Assembly (NCBI GenBank): GCA_002254285.1
Contig: NIUZ01000002.1
Span: 1-57,598, forward strand
Source: Bacteroidetes bacterium 4572_112
Lineage (GTDB): Bacteria; Bacteroidota; Bacteroidia; Bacteroidales; UBA1556
DNA length: 57,598 nucleotides
Direction of reading: 5' to 3'
Positions 1-8,241 of the stretch are shown here, one piece after another. Both the position numbers and the translations under genes were made by a program. A model generated the notes under the pieces. That model was not told where the DNA came from. It was given only the letters and a program-made list of their open reading frames with translations, and ran no database searches. Position 1 is the first letter of the stretch. Each line of letters starts with the position of its first letter.

Positions 1-1677
1 GTAACAGGAAAGTTTACTGGAACTGCCACTTTTGCTACAGGAACTAGCTTAACAGCAAGTGGAAGTGCCGATATTTTTATTGCAAAATATAATGGAGCCA
101 CTGGCGCATTAATGTTTGCAGAAAAAGCAGGTGGTAGCTCTTATGAAGAAGCCCGAGGAATGGATTGCGACAATAATGGTAATTTCTATATTACAGGAAA
201 TTATTATGGAACAGCAACCTTTGGAACAGGTACTGGAGCAAGTAGTATTACCTCAACTACAGAATTGTATGGTAGTAGCCCTTCTCAGGATATCTTTACA
301 GCAAAGTATGGTAATACAGGAGTTTTTTCTTGGGTACGATCTGCTGGTGGCGGAAGAGAAGCCGGTGGTAGAGACGTAGCTTGCGATGATTTAGGAAATG
401 TAAATACTGTAGGATATTTTGAAGGAAACATCTACTTTGGGACATATTATTTGCAGAATGTGGCTTCAAACGCATCCTTTGCCTACGAAGATCCTTATGC
501 AGCACAATACGATACTTCTGGTAATTTTAACTGGGCAGTACATGGTGGTTCTGGCTGGCACGATGCAGGTTACGGAATAACTACCGATATATGGGGAAAT
601 GTAATTGTTACTGGCACGTTAAATCCTGATGGTGTAGTAAGAAATTGGAATGGAATGGCTTTCGCAGGAGCTACAAATAGTAATAATGGTGACGATATGT
701 TTGTTGCTAAAATGGGTAATCTTAGCGGACCTCCTCCATTGAGTTTGACTATTAATAAAACCGATATTAGCTGTAATGGCCTTTCTGATGGATCGGCAAC
801 TGCAATTGCTGCAGGAGGAGGTTTGGTGTATTCTTATCTTTGGTCAACTGGCGATACTACTACTAATATTAACTCATTAGCAGCAGGAACATACTATATT
901 ACAATTACAGACACGGCTAATAATATTATTAATGATTCAGTAATAATTGCCGAACCGAGTATTATTTCAGCAAGCTATACAAGTAATCAGTTGCAATGCT
1001 ATGGTTATACTAATGGTAATATCAATCTTAGTACCACTGGTGGTGTAAGTCCATATTCTTATCTATGGAGTAATGGCGATACTACCCAGGATGCAAGTAA
1101 TGTGGGAGCTGGGTACCACTCTGTTATTATTACCGATGCACATAATTGTACTATTATCGATAGCACTGAGGTATTACAACCAACACAAATTATTGGAACT
1201 ACATATTCTACAGCAGAGTCCCCTGCTCTTAATAACGGTACAGCTTGGGTAGTTGCTAGTGGTGGTTCTTGGGGTCAGTATATGTACTTGTGGAATGATG
1301 TAAATAGCCAAAGTAATGATACCGCTATTAATTTAGTTGCTGGCGATTATAAGGTTATTATTACAGACTATAGTCAATGTCAGGATAGTGCATTTGTAAC
1401 GGTTGATTATACTACTGTAGGTTTTGCCAATACTATTCCTAATGAAAATACAATTAATATTTTTCCAAATCCTAATAATGGCACTTTCTCTATTGAGATT
1501 TCAGAAAATATTGAGGAGCTTGTTATTAATGATGATAATGGTAAAGTTGTTTTTAGAAAACAGATTTGTAATAATGGAATAATTCAGATTGAGACCAACT
1601 TATCTAAAGGAATGTATTATGTTCAACTAAAAGGCAAAAATACAACAATCATCAAAAAGCTAATAATCAGCAATTAA
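1..1677 (+). CDS. T9SS-secreted protein with beta-propeller (SBBP) and SprB repeats, 5' partial
   Basis: The reading frame is open from base 1, so the gene begins upstream; the first in-window ATG (112) is internal. The first ~230 residues hold SBBP-type beta-propeller repeats (DIFIAKY, DIFTAKYGNTG, DMFVAKMGNL). Then follow three SprB-type repeats, recognisable by SCNGLSDGSATAIAAGG, YLWSTGDTT, GTYYITITD and related copies, as in the gliding adhesin SprB. The last ~80 residues form a type IX sorting domain starting at IFPNPNNGTF and ending in KKLIISN, which directs export across the outer membrane and surface attachment or release. The product is probably a cell-surface or secreted adhesin-like protein; its ligand cannot be inferred. 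A strong terminator follows. Confidence 0.85.
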   Translation, partial: VTGKFTGTATFATGTSLTASGSADIFIAKYNGATGALMFAEKAGGSSYEEARGMDCDNNGNFYITGNYYGTATFGTGTGASSITSTTELYGSSPSQDIFTAKYGNTGVFSWVRSAGGGREAGGRDVACDDLGNVNTVGYFEGNIYFGTYYLQNVASNASFAYEDPYAAQYDTSGNFNWAVHGGSGWHDAGYGITTDIWGNVIVTGTLNPDGVVRNWNGMAFAGATNSNNGDDMFVAKMGNLSGPPPLSLTINKTDISCNGLSDGSATAIAAGGGLVYSYLWSTGDTTTNINSLAAGTYYITITDTANNIINDSVIIAEPSIISASYTSNQLQCYGYTNGNINLSTTGGVSPYSYLWSNGDTTQDASNVGAGYHSVIITDAHNCTIIDSTEVLQPTQIIGTTYSTAESPALNNGTAWVVASGGSWGQYMYLWNDVNSQSNDTAINLVAGDYKVIITDYSQCQDSAFVTVDYTTVGFANTIPNENTINIFPNPNNGTFSIEISENIEELVINDDNGKVVFRKQICNNGIIQIETNLSKGMYYVQLKGKNTTIIKKLIISN

Positions 1678-1696
1678 ACACCGTATGACGTAAAAT

Positions 1697-1740
1697 AACC
1701 GCGGAAAATCCTTTTTTTGGAATTTTCCTGCGGTTTTTTA
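1697..1740 (+). terminator. Rho-independent terminator after the T9SS protein gene
   Basis: A GC-rich imperfect stem (CCGCGGAAAATCC against GGAATTTTCCTGCGG, 7-T loop) is followed by a TTTTTT run. Confidence 0.8.
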
Positions 1741-1810
1741 GTTTAAGCAAAATAATTAATACTACTTTCGTCATCCTAAGACTATATTAGCTTTATTTTT
1801 AATTGCAAAT

Positions 1811-3148
1811 ATGAAATCATATTCACAATATATAATGCCAGAAGAAACTGTTGAACATGAAGGGACGTGGTTGCAATGGCCACACCATTATACCTATGGG
1901 ATGTTTTACAGAAACTCCCTAGACAATACATGGGTAGAAATGACCGCAGCGCTTGTAAATAATGAAAAAGTTCATATTGTAGCGTATAATATAACTGAGA
2001 AAAACAGAATAATTGCACTTTTGAATAATGCTGGTATCCCCATCACAAATATTGATTTCTTTATTCACCAAAACGATGATGTTTGGGTCAGGGATAATGG
2101 GCCTATGTTTGTTTATGATACAAATAATGTGTTGACTATTCTTGATTGGGGATTTAATGGTTGGGGTAATGATGCTCCATATTCAAAATGCGATATTATA
2201 CCTACGTCATTAGCAAGCGATTTGGCATTAGCCGTTGTTGATTTAAGTGCAATGGTATTAGAGGGTGGAGCTATCGAGCAAGACGGAAACGGTACTATGA
2301 TTGCCACAAGAAGCTCGATAACACACTCCAGCAGAAATCTTGGATTAACAGAAACTCAGATTGAAAGTTATTTGACAACAAATATGGGAATTGCTAACTT
2401 TATTTGGCTTGATGGGGTTTCTGGTTCTGAAATAACAGATATGCATATTGATGGATTTGTAAAATTTGCAAATGATAGCACAATAGTAACTTTTAGTAAT
2501 TCAGATTTGCAATATTGGGAATTATCGCCAAAAGATATTGACACATTACATAATGCTAAAAATACAAATGGAGTTGCATATAATTTTGTAACAGTTCCTC
2601 TAACACAGAATAACGTAACTACTGCATATGGAAATCAATTGGGCTATAAAGGTTCATATTGCAATTACTATATTGCAAATAATGTGGTTTTAGTGCCAAA
2701 TTATAATGACTTAAATGATACTATTGCTAATTCAATAATTCAAGGGCTTTATCCGAACAGAACAGTTATTGGAATAGATGTAAGAAACTTATATGAGAAT
2801 GGAGGAATGATACATTGTGTTACCCAACAACAGCCTATCGACTTAAATACTTCATCAATAAATACAACTGAGAAATCAGGAATTAGAGCAGTTAATATTT
2901 ACCCAAATCCAACAAACGATTTGTTGACATTAGAAATAAATCTGCAAGAAAAGTCGCTAGTAGAAATAAGAATTATTGATATGCTAGGAAAACAAATTTT
3001 ATCTCAAAATGGATATTATTCAGTAGGTAGTAACGAAATATTAATAAACACTAATAATTTAAAAAGTGGTGTTTATACGTATTTAATTACAGTTAATAAC
3101 GTGAAAGTAACTAGTAAAAAACTAATAATAAATAAGGATATTCACTAA
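1811..3148 (+). CDS. agmatine deiminase family protein with T9SS sorting tail
   Basis: This is a peptidyl-arginine-deiminase-like (PAD_porph) hydrolase; relatives convert agmatine to N-carbamoylputrescine plus ammonia. The guanidino-modifying fold is visible: WLQWPHHY near residue 20, DDVWVRDNGPMF near 95, EGGAIE near 150, the His of DMHIDGFVKF, and the catalytic Cys (C336) in GGMIHCVTQQ. The last ~75 residues form a T9SS sorting domain (IYPNPTNDLLTLE to KKLIINK), so the enzyme should be exported. The ATG-started protein has no signal peptide, yet the in-frame codons just upstream (1778-1810) read KTILALFLIAN and continue into MKSYSQ, which together look like a typical signal peptide. No standard start codon lies there, so the true start is unsettled. 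A -7-like TACTTTCG sits at 1763-1770. Confidence 0.85.
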   Translation: MKSYSQYIMPEETVEHEGTWLQWPHHYTYGMFYRNSLDNTWVEMTAALVNNEKVHIVAYNITEKNRIIALLNNAGIPITNIDFFIHQNDDVWVRDNGPMFVYDTNNVLTILDWGFNGWGNDAPYSKCDIIPTSLASDLALAVVDLSAMVLEGGAIEQDGNGTMIATRSSITHSSRNLGLTETQIESYLTTNMGIANFIWLDGVSGSEITDMHIDGFVKFANDSTIVTFSNSDLQYWELSPKDIDTLHNAKNTNGVAYNFVTVPLTQNNVTTAYGNQLGYKGSYCNYYIANNVVLVPNYNDLNDTIANSIIQGLYPNRTVIGIDVRNLYENGGMIHCVTQQQPIDLNTSSINTTEKSGIRAVNIYPNPTNDLLTLEINLQEKSLVEIRIIDMLGKQILSQNGYYSVGSNEILINTNNLKSGVYTYLITVNNVKVTSKKLIINKDIH

Positions 3149-3180
3149 GAAGTGTGTTTTGTATCTGAAATAGAAAAACT

Positions 3181-3555
3181 ATGAATAAAAAAATATTGAC
3201 ACCTATTCCCTTATATGGTTTTGATCCATCAGAAGTTGCTATACCTTGGATACAAATTATGAAAAATAACATTGAAGTTGTTTTTGCTACTCTTAGTGAC
3301 AAAAAGGCTACTGCTGATAACATAATGTTAACAGGCAAAAAACTAGGTTTTTGGAAGTTTATACTACAAGCTCGTAAAGATGCTGTAGATGCATACTATG
3401 AATTAGAAAAAAACGAATCATTTTGTAACCCAATAAAATATGTTGATGCTCAAGAATTAAATTTTGATGCAGTATTATTGCCAGGAGGACACGATAAAGG
3501 TGTTAAGGGATACCTGGAATCAAAAGTATTAATCCTGAAACAAAAAAATCAATAA
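3181..3555 (+). pseudogene. DJ-1/PfpI family protein, truncated
   Basis: The 124 codons match the N-terminal half of DJ-1/PfpI-superfamily proteins (glyoxalase/chaperone/amidotransferase-like), including the strand and turn VLLPGGHDKGVKGYLES that precedes the nucleophile elbow. Relatives run to about 220-230 residues and carry the catalytic Cys in an AICHG-type elbow soon after this point; here the frame stops after VLILKQKNQ and only 23 bases separate the stop from the next gene. The catalytic Cys and the whole C-terminal half are missing, so the gene looks like a 3' deletion remnant. It may still be transcribed with agmatine deiminase (32-base gap). Confidence 0.7.
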
Positions 3556-3578
3556 TTCATAATTATAAAATTCGAATA

Positions 3579-4673
3579 ATGAAACTCAAGAAAATAATAT
3601 CATCAATAGAAAGCTATGCGCCGCTATCCTTGCAGGAGTCTTACGATAATGCTGGGTTAATTGTTGGCTCTGCAAATGCCGATATTGATAAGGCTTTAAT
3701 CTGTTTTGATGTAACGGAAGAGGTTATTGAGGAGGCGATAAGTATTGGCGCAAATCTAATAATATCGCATCATCCAATAATTTTTGGTGGTATAAAAAAA
3801 CTCAATGGCAAAAACTATGTTGAGCGCATTGTGATAAAGGCCATAAAAAATGATATTGCACTTTATGCGGCACATACCAATTTGGATAATATTATAAATG
3901 GGACCAATAAAATACTTGCAGACAAACTTGGGCTGAAAAATATTAAAACCCTGAATCCACAGCGCGGTATTTTGAATAAGCTGGTGGTTTATACTCCCAT
4001 AAGTCATAAGCAGCAAGTGCAGCAAGCAATTTTCGAAGCCGGAGCAGGGCATATTGGCAATTATGATAGCTGTAGTTTTGAGAGCGATGGCCTAGGTAGT
4101 TTTAGGGCTAATGGGCAAGCAAATCCTTTTGTGGGAAATATAGGCGAACTACATAAAGAGAAAGAAATTCGCTTGGAAACAATTTTCCCATCACATTTAA
4201 AGGGGCAAATAATCAACGCTTTATTGCAGGCACATCCTTATGAGGAGGTTGCTTACGATATTTATAAAGTGGAGAATAATATTAGCAATATTGGCGCAGG
4301 AATTATAGGAGAATTGCCAGAGGCAACTGACGAACTTCCTTTTTTGAATAGTATTAAAAATATTACCAAAGCTCAGGGGATTAAATACACCAATTTACTT
4401 AATAAAAAAATCAAAAAAGTTGCCATTTGTGGAGGTAGTGGAGCCTTTCTTATTAATACTGCCAAAAGTGCTGGTGCTGATGTATATATAACTGGCGATA
4501 TTAAGTATCACGAATACTTTGATGCCGACAATTCAATACTATTGGCAGATATTGGCCATTATGAAAGCGAGCAATTTACAAACACATTATTATTCAGTAT
4601 TATTAAAGAAAAAATACCTACATTTGCAGTCCAAATTTCGGACATTAATACAAATCCGGTAAATTATTTGTAA
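3579..4673 (+). CDS. Nif3-like dinuclear metal center protein (GTP cyclohydrolase 1 type 2 homolog)
   Basis: At 364 residues this has the length of the longer bacterial Nif3/YqfO form, which carries an inserted CutA/PII-like domain (roughly 130-235 here). Metal ligands characteristic of the family are present: the ISHHP pair (H64, H65), the HTNLDN motif near residue 105, and the C-terminal GDIKYHEYFDA and GHYESEQF motifs. The family forms hexameric toroids with a dinuclear metal site; its physiological reaction remains unclear. It lies 25 bases upstream of a zinc-ribbon gene, a conserved pairing in Bacteroidota, and the two are probably co-transcribed. Confidence 0.9.
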   Translation: MKLKKIISSIESYAPLSLQESYDNAGLIVGSANADIDKALICFDVTEEVIEEAISIGANLIISHHPIIFGGIKKLNGKNYVERIVIKAIKNDIALYAAHTNLDNIINGTNKILADKLGLKNIKTLNPQRGILNKLVVYTPISHKQQVQQAIFEAGAGHIGNYDSCSFESDGLGSFRANGQANPFVGNIGELHKEKEIRLETIFPSHLKGQIINALLQAHPYEEVAYDIYKVENNISNIGAGIIGELPEATDELPFLNSIKNITKAQGIKYTNLLNKKIKKVAICGGSGAFLINTAKSAGADVYITGDIKYHEYFDADNSILLADIGHYESEQFTNTLLFSIIKEKIPTFAVQISDINTNPVNYL

Positions 4674-4698
4674 TCAGGAATTTAACGAAAAATAACCT

Positions 4699-5502
4699 AT
4701 GAGCAAATCTACGGCTGACAAAACAAAGCATGCACATAACGCTGATATTTCTGTAGAAGAAAAGTTAGTGGCTTTGGCCAAATTACAAAATATTGATTCT
4801 AAAATTGATAAAATTAGAATCATTCGTGGTGAATTACCATTAGAAGTACAAGACTTAGAAGACGACGTACTTGGTTTACAAACTCGCATAGAGAAGCTAA
4901 ATTCTGAAATTCAAGATATCGAAAACGATATTCAAGATAAGGAAGCTATTCTTATTGAGGGCGCTTCATTGATTAAGAAGTACGAAGACCAACGTATGAA
5001 CGTTAGAAATAACCGTGAGTACGATTCTTTGACTAAAGAAATTGAGTATCAAAATCTTGAGATTCAGTTGGCTGAAAAGCGAATCAAGGAGTTTAACTAC
5101 GCTATTCAGATGAAGAAAGAAGTTGTCATTGAGGCTAAATCTAAACTTACTGAGCGTGAGGCTGATCTTCAAGCTAAGAATGATAAACTTAACGAAATCA
5201 TTGCTGAAACAGAAAAAGAGGAAAACTTATTAAGATCTGAATCTGAAAAGAACGAAGTTTTTATTGAAGAGCGTTTGTTGACAGCTTATAAGCGTATCCG
5301 CGACAATATGCGCAATGGTCTTGCTGTTGTGCCAATCGGACGTGATGCTTGTGGTGGTTGTTTCAATAAAATTCCACCTCAACGTCAGTTAGATATTCGT
5401 ATGCATAAGAAAATTATCGTTTGCGAATACTGTGGACGTATTCTTACCGACGACGAAATTATTGCTAAAGCTACTGGCGAGCCTATCGCTACTGCTGAAT
5501 AA
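4699..5502 (+). CDS. C4-type zinc ribbon coiled-coil protein (zf-RING_7 family)
   Basis: 267 residues. A long charged coiled coil (about 20-190; heptad-rich IEKLNSEIQDIENDI, LAEKRIKEFNY) is followed by a C-terminal zinc ribbon with two CxxC pairs, CGGCFNKIP and CEYCGRIL. Relatives (CT398/HP0958 type) act as small scaffold proteins interacting with RNA or other proteins; the role in Bacteroidota is not established. Codon use looks stronger (more GT-ended, highly expressed style) than in its neighbours. It is the second gene of the Nif3 operon and ends at a clear terminator. Confidence 0.88.
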   Translation: MSKSTADKTKHAHNADISVEEKLVALAKLQNIDSKIDKIRIIRGELPLEVQDLEDDVLGLQTRIEKLNSEIQDIENDIQDKEAILIEGASLIKKYEDQRMNVRNNREYDSLTKEIEYQNLEIQLAEKRIKEFNYAIQMKKEVVIEAKSKLTEREADLQAKNDKLNEIIAETEKEENLLRSESEKNEVFIEERLLTAYKRIRDNMRNGLAVVPIGRDACGGCFNKIPPQRQLDIRMHKKIIVCEYCGRILTDDEIIAKATGEPIATAE

Positions 5503-5522
5503 ATAGCAATTAAATATATTTT

Positions 5523-5560
5523 AAAAAAAAGCCAATTTCTTTAATGAAATTGGCTTTTTC
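5523..5560 (+). terminator. terminator after the zinc ribbon gene
   Basis: Perfect stem AAAAAGCCAATTTC / GAAATTGGCTTTTT with a 6-base loop, followed by T's; symmetrical, so it could also serve the converging gene. Confidence 0.85.
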
Positions 5561-5613
5561 TGGTTTTTGGGGAATAATTTTTTTATTGCAGATAGGCAAG
5601 TCCTACGTACTTT

Positions 5614-5665
5614 GAAACTAGTTTCCGCACCTTGTGCTACAAATAGGTAACTCATTTGGAGTTAG
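5614..5665. repeat. cluster of three short palindromes between convergent genes
   Basis: In 52 bases there are three self-complementary sites: GAAACTAGTTTC (5614-5625), GCACcttGTGC (5627-5637) and AACTCatttgGAGTT (about 5649-5664). The cluster covers the 3' end of the minus-strand gene ending at 5662. It resembles an intergenic repeat unit rather than a classical terminator, because no T run follows in either direction. No second copy was found in this window. Confidence 0.4.
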
Positions 5666-6279
5666 AAGTCGTTATAAATAAGGGCCTTCAATTCCTCCAT
5701 ATATTTAAAAATATCCTCAATCTGCTGTTTCTCTGTACACCATGTTTGTGGGTTTATTATCGAAATGTAAGATTTGTCTTTTAGCTCAGGTATAAAATCT
5801 ATCTTAAACTCATTGATAGATATATTTAGTAATTCTTGTATATCAAATGCTTTTACAATATGCTTTTGCACCCTAGAATGTGATAGCAGGTTTTTTATTG
5901 CAGAGTCTTCGGTATCTCCTTTTATTACCACTTTAGATTGAAAATTACTACTGCCAATATTATTTTTTGATTTTGATAAAGGGTTTAATTTATCGATTAA
6001 AAACCGCTTTCTGATATTCAATTCGGACTTAATATTTGACGATAATGGAATAAAAGCCCCACAAATATCAGTTGCAAAACCACCCTTAGCAAAAGGGTCG
6101 CTAAGCCAGATAAAGAAGCACGAGTTTGTGCTATCATTTGGGATATATATAACCTCTTTGGGCTTTTGATAATTGCGTACTCCACCGCTAGAAGGATAAA
6201 TAATCTCTTCATTAAAAATTTGCCTATCGGTTGATTTTGCGAATTTCGTTAATATTTCAAGGTTAGTTGGATCTTCCAT
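5662..6279 (-). CDS. hypothetical protein
   Basis: I do not recognise this 205-residue protein. It is soluble, with no signal peptide or membrane segment, contains a Ser/Lys-rich linker (about 110-125) and has an acidic C-terminus (DIFKYMEELKAL). The frame can be extended to a GTG at 6324, but that would place the start upstream of a TACCTTTG -7 element at 6303-6310, so ATG at 6279 is preferred. It stands alone, converging on the zinc-ribbon operon. Confidence 0.6.
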   Translation of the reverse strand: MEDPTNLEILTKFAKSTDRQIFNEEIIYPSSGGVRNYQKPKEVIYIPNDSTNSCFFIWLSDPFAKGGFATDICGAFIPLSSNIKSELNIRKRFLIDKLNPLSKSKNNIGSSNFQSKVVIKGDTEDSAIKNLLSHSRVQKHIVKAFDIQELLNISINEFKIDFIPELKDKSYISIINPQTWCTEKQQIEDIFKYMEELKALIYNDF

Positions 6280-6302
6280 AATTATATGATTATTAGTTGA
6301 AA

Positions 6303-6310
6303 CAAAGGTA
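6303..6310 (-). promoter_or_regulatory. -7 element TACCTTTG for the hypothetical gene
   Basis: Exact match to the Bacteroidota TAnnTTTG element on the minus strand, 23 bases upstream of the ATG at 6279. No convincing -33 TTG. The near-palindrome TGATTTAAAATCA (6311-6323) directly upstream could be an operator. Confidence 0.5.
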
Positions 6311-6336
6311 TGATTTAAAATCACTGTTAAAAAAAA

Positions 6337-6365
6337 TATTATTAACTTTGGGTTCAGTTAATTAA
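6337..6365 (+). promoter_or_regulatory. 29-base element with -7 box TAACTTTG, also present inverted at 35918-35946
   Basis: A 29-base sequence containing TTAACTTTGGGTTCAG recurs exactly, in opposite orientation, at 35918-35946. TAACTTTG (6343-6350) fits the TAnnTTTG promoter element and points towards the threonine-aldolase remnant at 6431; in the other copy it points to the HhH gene. This is probably a shared promoter/operator, or a fossil of one. Confidence 0.55.
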
Positions 6366-6430
6366 TTCTATTAAAAAAAAGGTTCTACCACTAAATTAAT
6401 GGGGTTTATTATAGTTGTAACTATAATTTT

Positions 6431-6557
6431 ATGAAATATAGTTTTTTAAATGATTATAACAAGGAGCTCCCCCCTAATATATTGGATGCCTTATTAAGTT
6501 CAAATATGAAGCAACAAACACCTTTATGGTGACGATGAATATTCTAGAAGGATTTAA
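6431..6557 (+). pseudogene. threonine aldolase / PLP-dependent lyase family, N-terminal remnant
   Basis: The frame from ATG 6431 gives MKYSFLNDYNKELPPNILDA and continues LLSSNMKQQTPLW before TGA (6530-6532). A neighbouring frame then gives YGDDEYSRRI (6525-6554) before TAA. Together these match the start of the low-specificity L-threonine aldolase family, whose proteins begin with a (Y/S)F-NDY-EG-HP-ILEAL segment followed by an N/Q-rich turn and the conserved YGDD/YGED motif. About 40 codons remain out of roughly 340, with a frameshift between them; the rest is gone. A promoter-like TAACTTTG lies ~80 bases upstream. Confidence 0.65.
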
Positions 6558-6652
6558 TAAAAGCTAAAATACGTAAAATTTTGATTTTCTGAGAATGGAT
6601 AAATCTCAAAATAAATAGGTGATTTTCGTACTTATTATTGAACGATTTAGTG

Positions 6653-6660
6653 TAGCTTTG
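6653..6660 (+). promoter_or_regulatory. -7 element TAGCTTTG upstream of the UDP-sugar dehydrogenase
   Basis: Exact TAnnTTTG match 84 bases before the ATG at 6745; no clear -33 element at the usual spacing. Its leader (6667-6744) is AT-rich without an obvious structure. Confidence 0.45.
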
Positions 6661-6744
6661 CAAATCTAATTAATTAGACGCTTATTAGGTTTATATTGTA
6701 AGGTATAAGCTGAAATATAAAAAATAAATTAAAATAATATTGCA

Positions 6745-8001
6745 ATGAAAACTATAGCAGTAATAGGATTGGGTTATGTGGGATTACCATTGGCCGTAGA
6801 ATTCGGTAAAAAACGTAAAGTAATAGGTTTTGAAATCAACCAAGCTCGAGTTGATGAATTAACAGCAGGTCATGATCATACTTTAGAAAGTAGTGATGAG
6901 GACTTGAAAGAAGCTAAATTTGCATCATATACCACTGATATTGAGAGAATTCGTGAGGCGCAGATTTATATTATTGCTGTACCTACACCAACGGATAAAA
7001 ACAATCGCCCCGATTTAACACCATTAATTAAAGCATCAGAAACTGTTGCTAAGGTTATTAAAGATGGCGATATTGTAATTTACGAATCAACAGTATATCC
7101 TGGAGCTACCGAAGAGGACTGTGTTCCTGTAATTGAGAAAATGTCGGGTAAGAAAATGAACGAACATTTCTTTGTTGGATATTCTCCTGAGCGTATAAAT
7201 CCAGGTGATAAGGTAAATACACTTACAACAATTAAGAAAGTAACATCGGGTTCTACTCCAGCTATTGGAAAAGAGGTTGATGCTTTATATAACGAAATTA
7301 TTACAGCAGGAACTCACCTAGCACCAACTATTAAAGTAGCTGAGGCTTCAAAAGTTATTGAGAATTCGCAGCGTGATATCAATATTGCTTTTGTAAATGA
7401 GTTAGCAAAGATTTTTAACGCAATGAATATCGATACACTTGATGTATTGGAAGCTGCGGGTACTAAATGGAATTTTCTTCCTTTCCGACCAGGATTAGTA
7501 GGAGGTCACTGTATTGGTGTTGATCCGTTCTATCTTGCACAAAAAGCTCAAGAGGTTGGATATCATCCTGAGATTATTCTTGCAGGACGTAGACTGAATG
7601 ATTCTATGGGAGCATTTGTTGCTAGCGAAACAGTAAAGATAATGGTGAAATCAGGTAAATCTGTTAAGGATGCCAAAGCTCTAATGCTAGGTATTACTTT
7701 CAAAGAAAATTGCCCTGATATTAGAAATACTAGAGCTACTGATATTTATACTGAGCTTAAGGAATACGCTATGGAAGTAGATGTTTTTGATCCTTGGGCT
7801 AATAAAGAAGATGTTAAGCGCGAGTATGGAATTGACCTACTTGATGAGCTTAATGACCTTGATAAGTATAGCGCAATTATTTTGGCGGTATCTCACAATC
7901 AATTTAAGCATTATAACTTTAGAGCAGCTAAAGAGGCTGGCGCAGTTATTTATGATGCTAAAAGTATTCTTCCTCGCGATATTGTTGATGCAAGGCTATA
8001 A
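6745..8001 (+). CDS. tviB: UDP-N-acetyl-hexosamine 6-dehydrogenase (TviB/WbpO type)
   Basis: A nucleotide-sugar dehydrogenase of 418 residues that oxidises the C6 of a UDP-HexNAc to a uronate with two NAD+, feeding capsule or O-antigen synthesis. Visible: N-terminal Rossmann motif GLGYVGLPLAVEFG (8-21), the VPTPTDK loop, substrate-binding SPERINPGD, the linker helix, and the catalytic Cys (C256) in GGHCIGVDPFYL. The FLPFRPGLVGGHC wording is that of the TviB/VipA/WbpO branch (UDP-GlcNAc or UDP-GalNAc), not UDP-glucose dehydrogenase; the exact sugar cannot be decided here. It stands alone, ended by a strong terminator, so the polysaccharide locus it serves lies elsewhere. Confidence 0.9.
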   Translation: MKTIAVIGLGYVGLPLAVEFGKKRKVIGFEINQARVDELTAGHDHTLESSDEDLKEAKFASYTTDIERIREAQIYIIAVPTPTDKNNRPDLTPLIKASETVAKVIKDGDIVIYESTVYPGATEEDCVPVIEKMSGKKMNEHFFVGYSPERINPGDKVNTLTTIKKVTSGSTPAIGKEVDALYNEIITAGTHLAPTIKVAEASKVIENSQRDINIAFVNELAKIFNAMNIDTLDVLEAAGTKWNFLPFRPGLVGGHCIGVDPFYLAQKAQEVGYHPEIILAGRRLNDSMGAFVASETVKIMVKSGKSVKDAKALMLGITFKENCPDIRNTRATDIYTELKEYAMEVDVFDPWANKEDVKREYGIDLLDELNDLDKYSAIILAVSHNQFKHYNFRAAKEAGAVIYDAKSILPRDIVDARL

Positions 8002-8018
8002 TTGACATAAACTTATTG

Positions 8019-8053
8019 AAAAGGGATAAAGCATTTGTTTTATCCCTTTTTTT
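8019..8053 (+). terminator. terminator after the UDP-sugar dehydrogenase
   Basis: Stem AAAAGGGATAAA / TTTATCCCTTTT with a 7-8-base loop and a T7 tail. Confidence 0.85.
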
Positions 8054-8081
8054 GTGTATATATTCTGCCATATTTGTACTG

Positions 8082-8107
8082 ATACCAAATTAATACCAAA
8101 TTGGTAT
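8082..8107. repeat. ATACCAAAT direct copies and ATACCAaatTGGTAT palindrome
   Basis: ATACCAAAT occurs at 8082 and again at 8093, where it extends to the near-perfect palindrome ATACCAAATTGGTAT (8093-8107). A related sequence (TATACCAAATTGGGATTA) lies at 25847-25864. It could be an operator for the downstream lipoprotein gene or part of a dispersed repeat. Confidence 0.4.
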
Positions 8108-8241
8108 GATTAACAATATCAATGTACACTTACCGTTGTATTAAATATTTATTAATTTTATAGCATCAAAAAACAGGTGTAACAAATCGAGTTTTGCCAC
8201 GTCAAAACTGCATCACATTATTTAAAAAAAATTATTCTATT

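Noticed and set aside
8093..8107. ATACCAAATTGGTAT as insertion-sequence terminal repeat
   Set aside because: No transposase or matching opposite end nearby; the second copy (25848) is partial.
8194..8241. N-terminal extension of the DUF4836 lipoprotein
   Set aside because: It would bury the lipoprotein signal peptide that begins at 8242.
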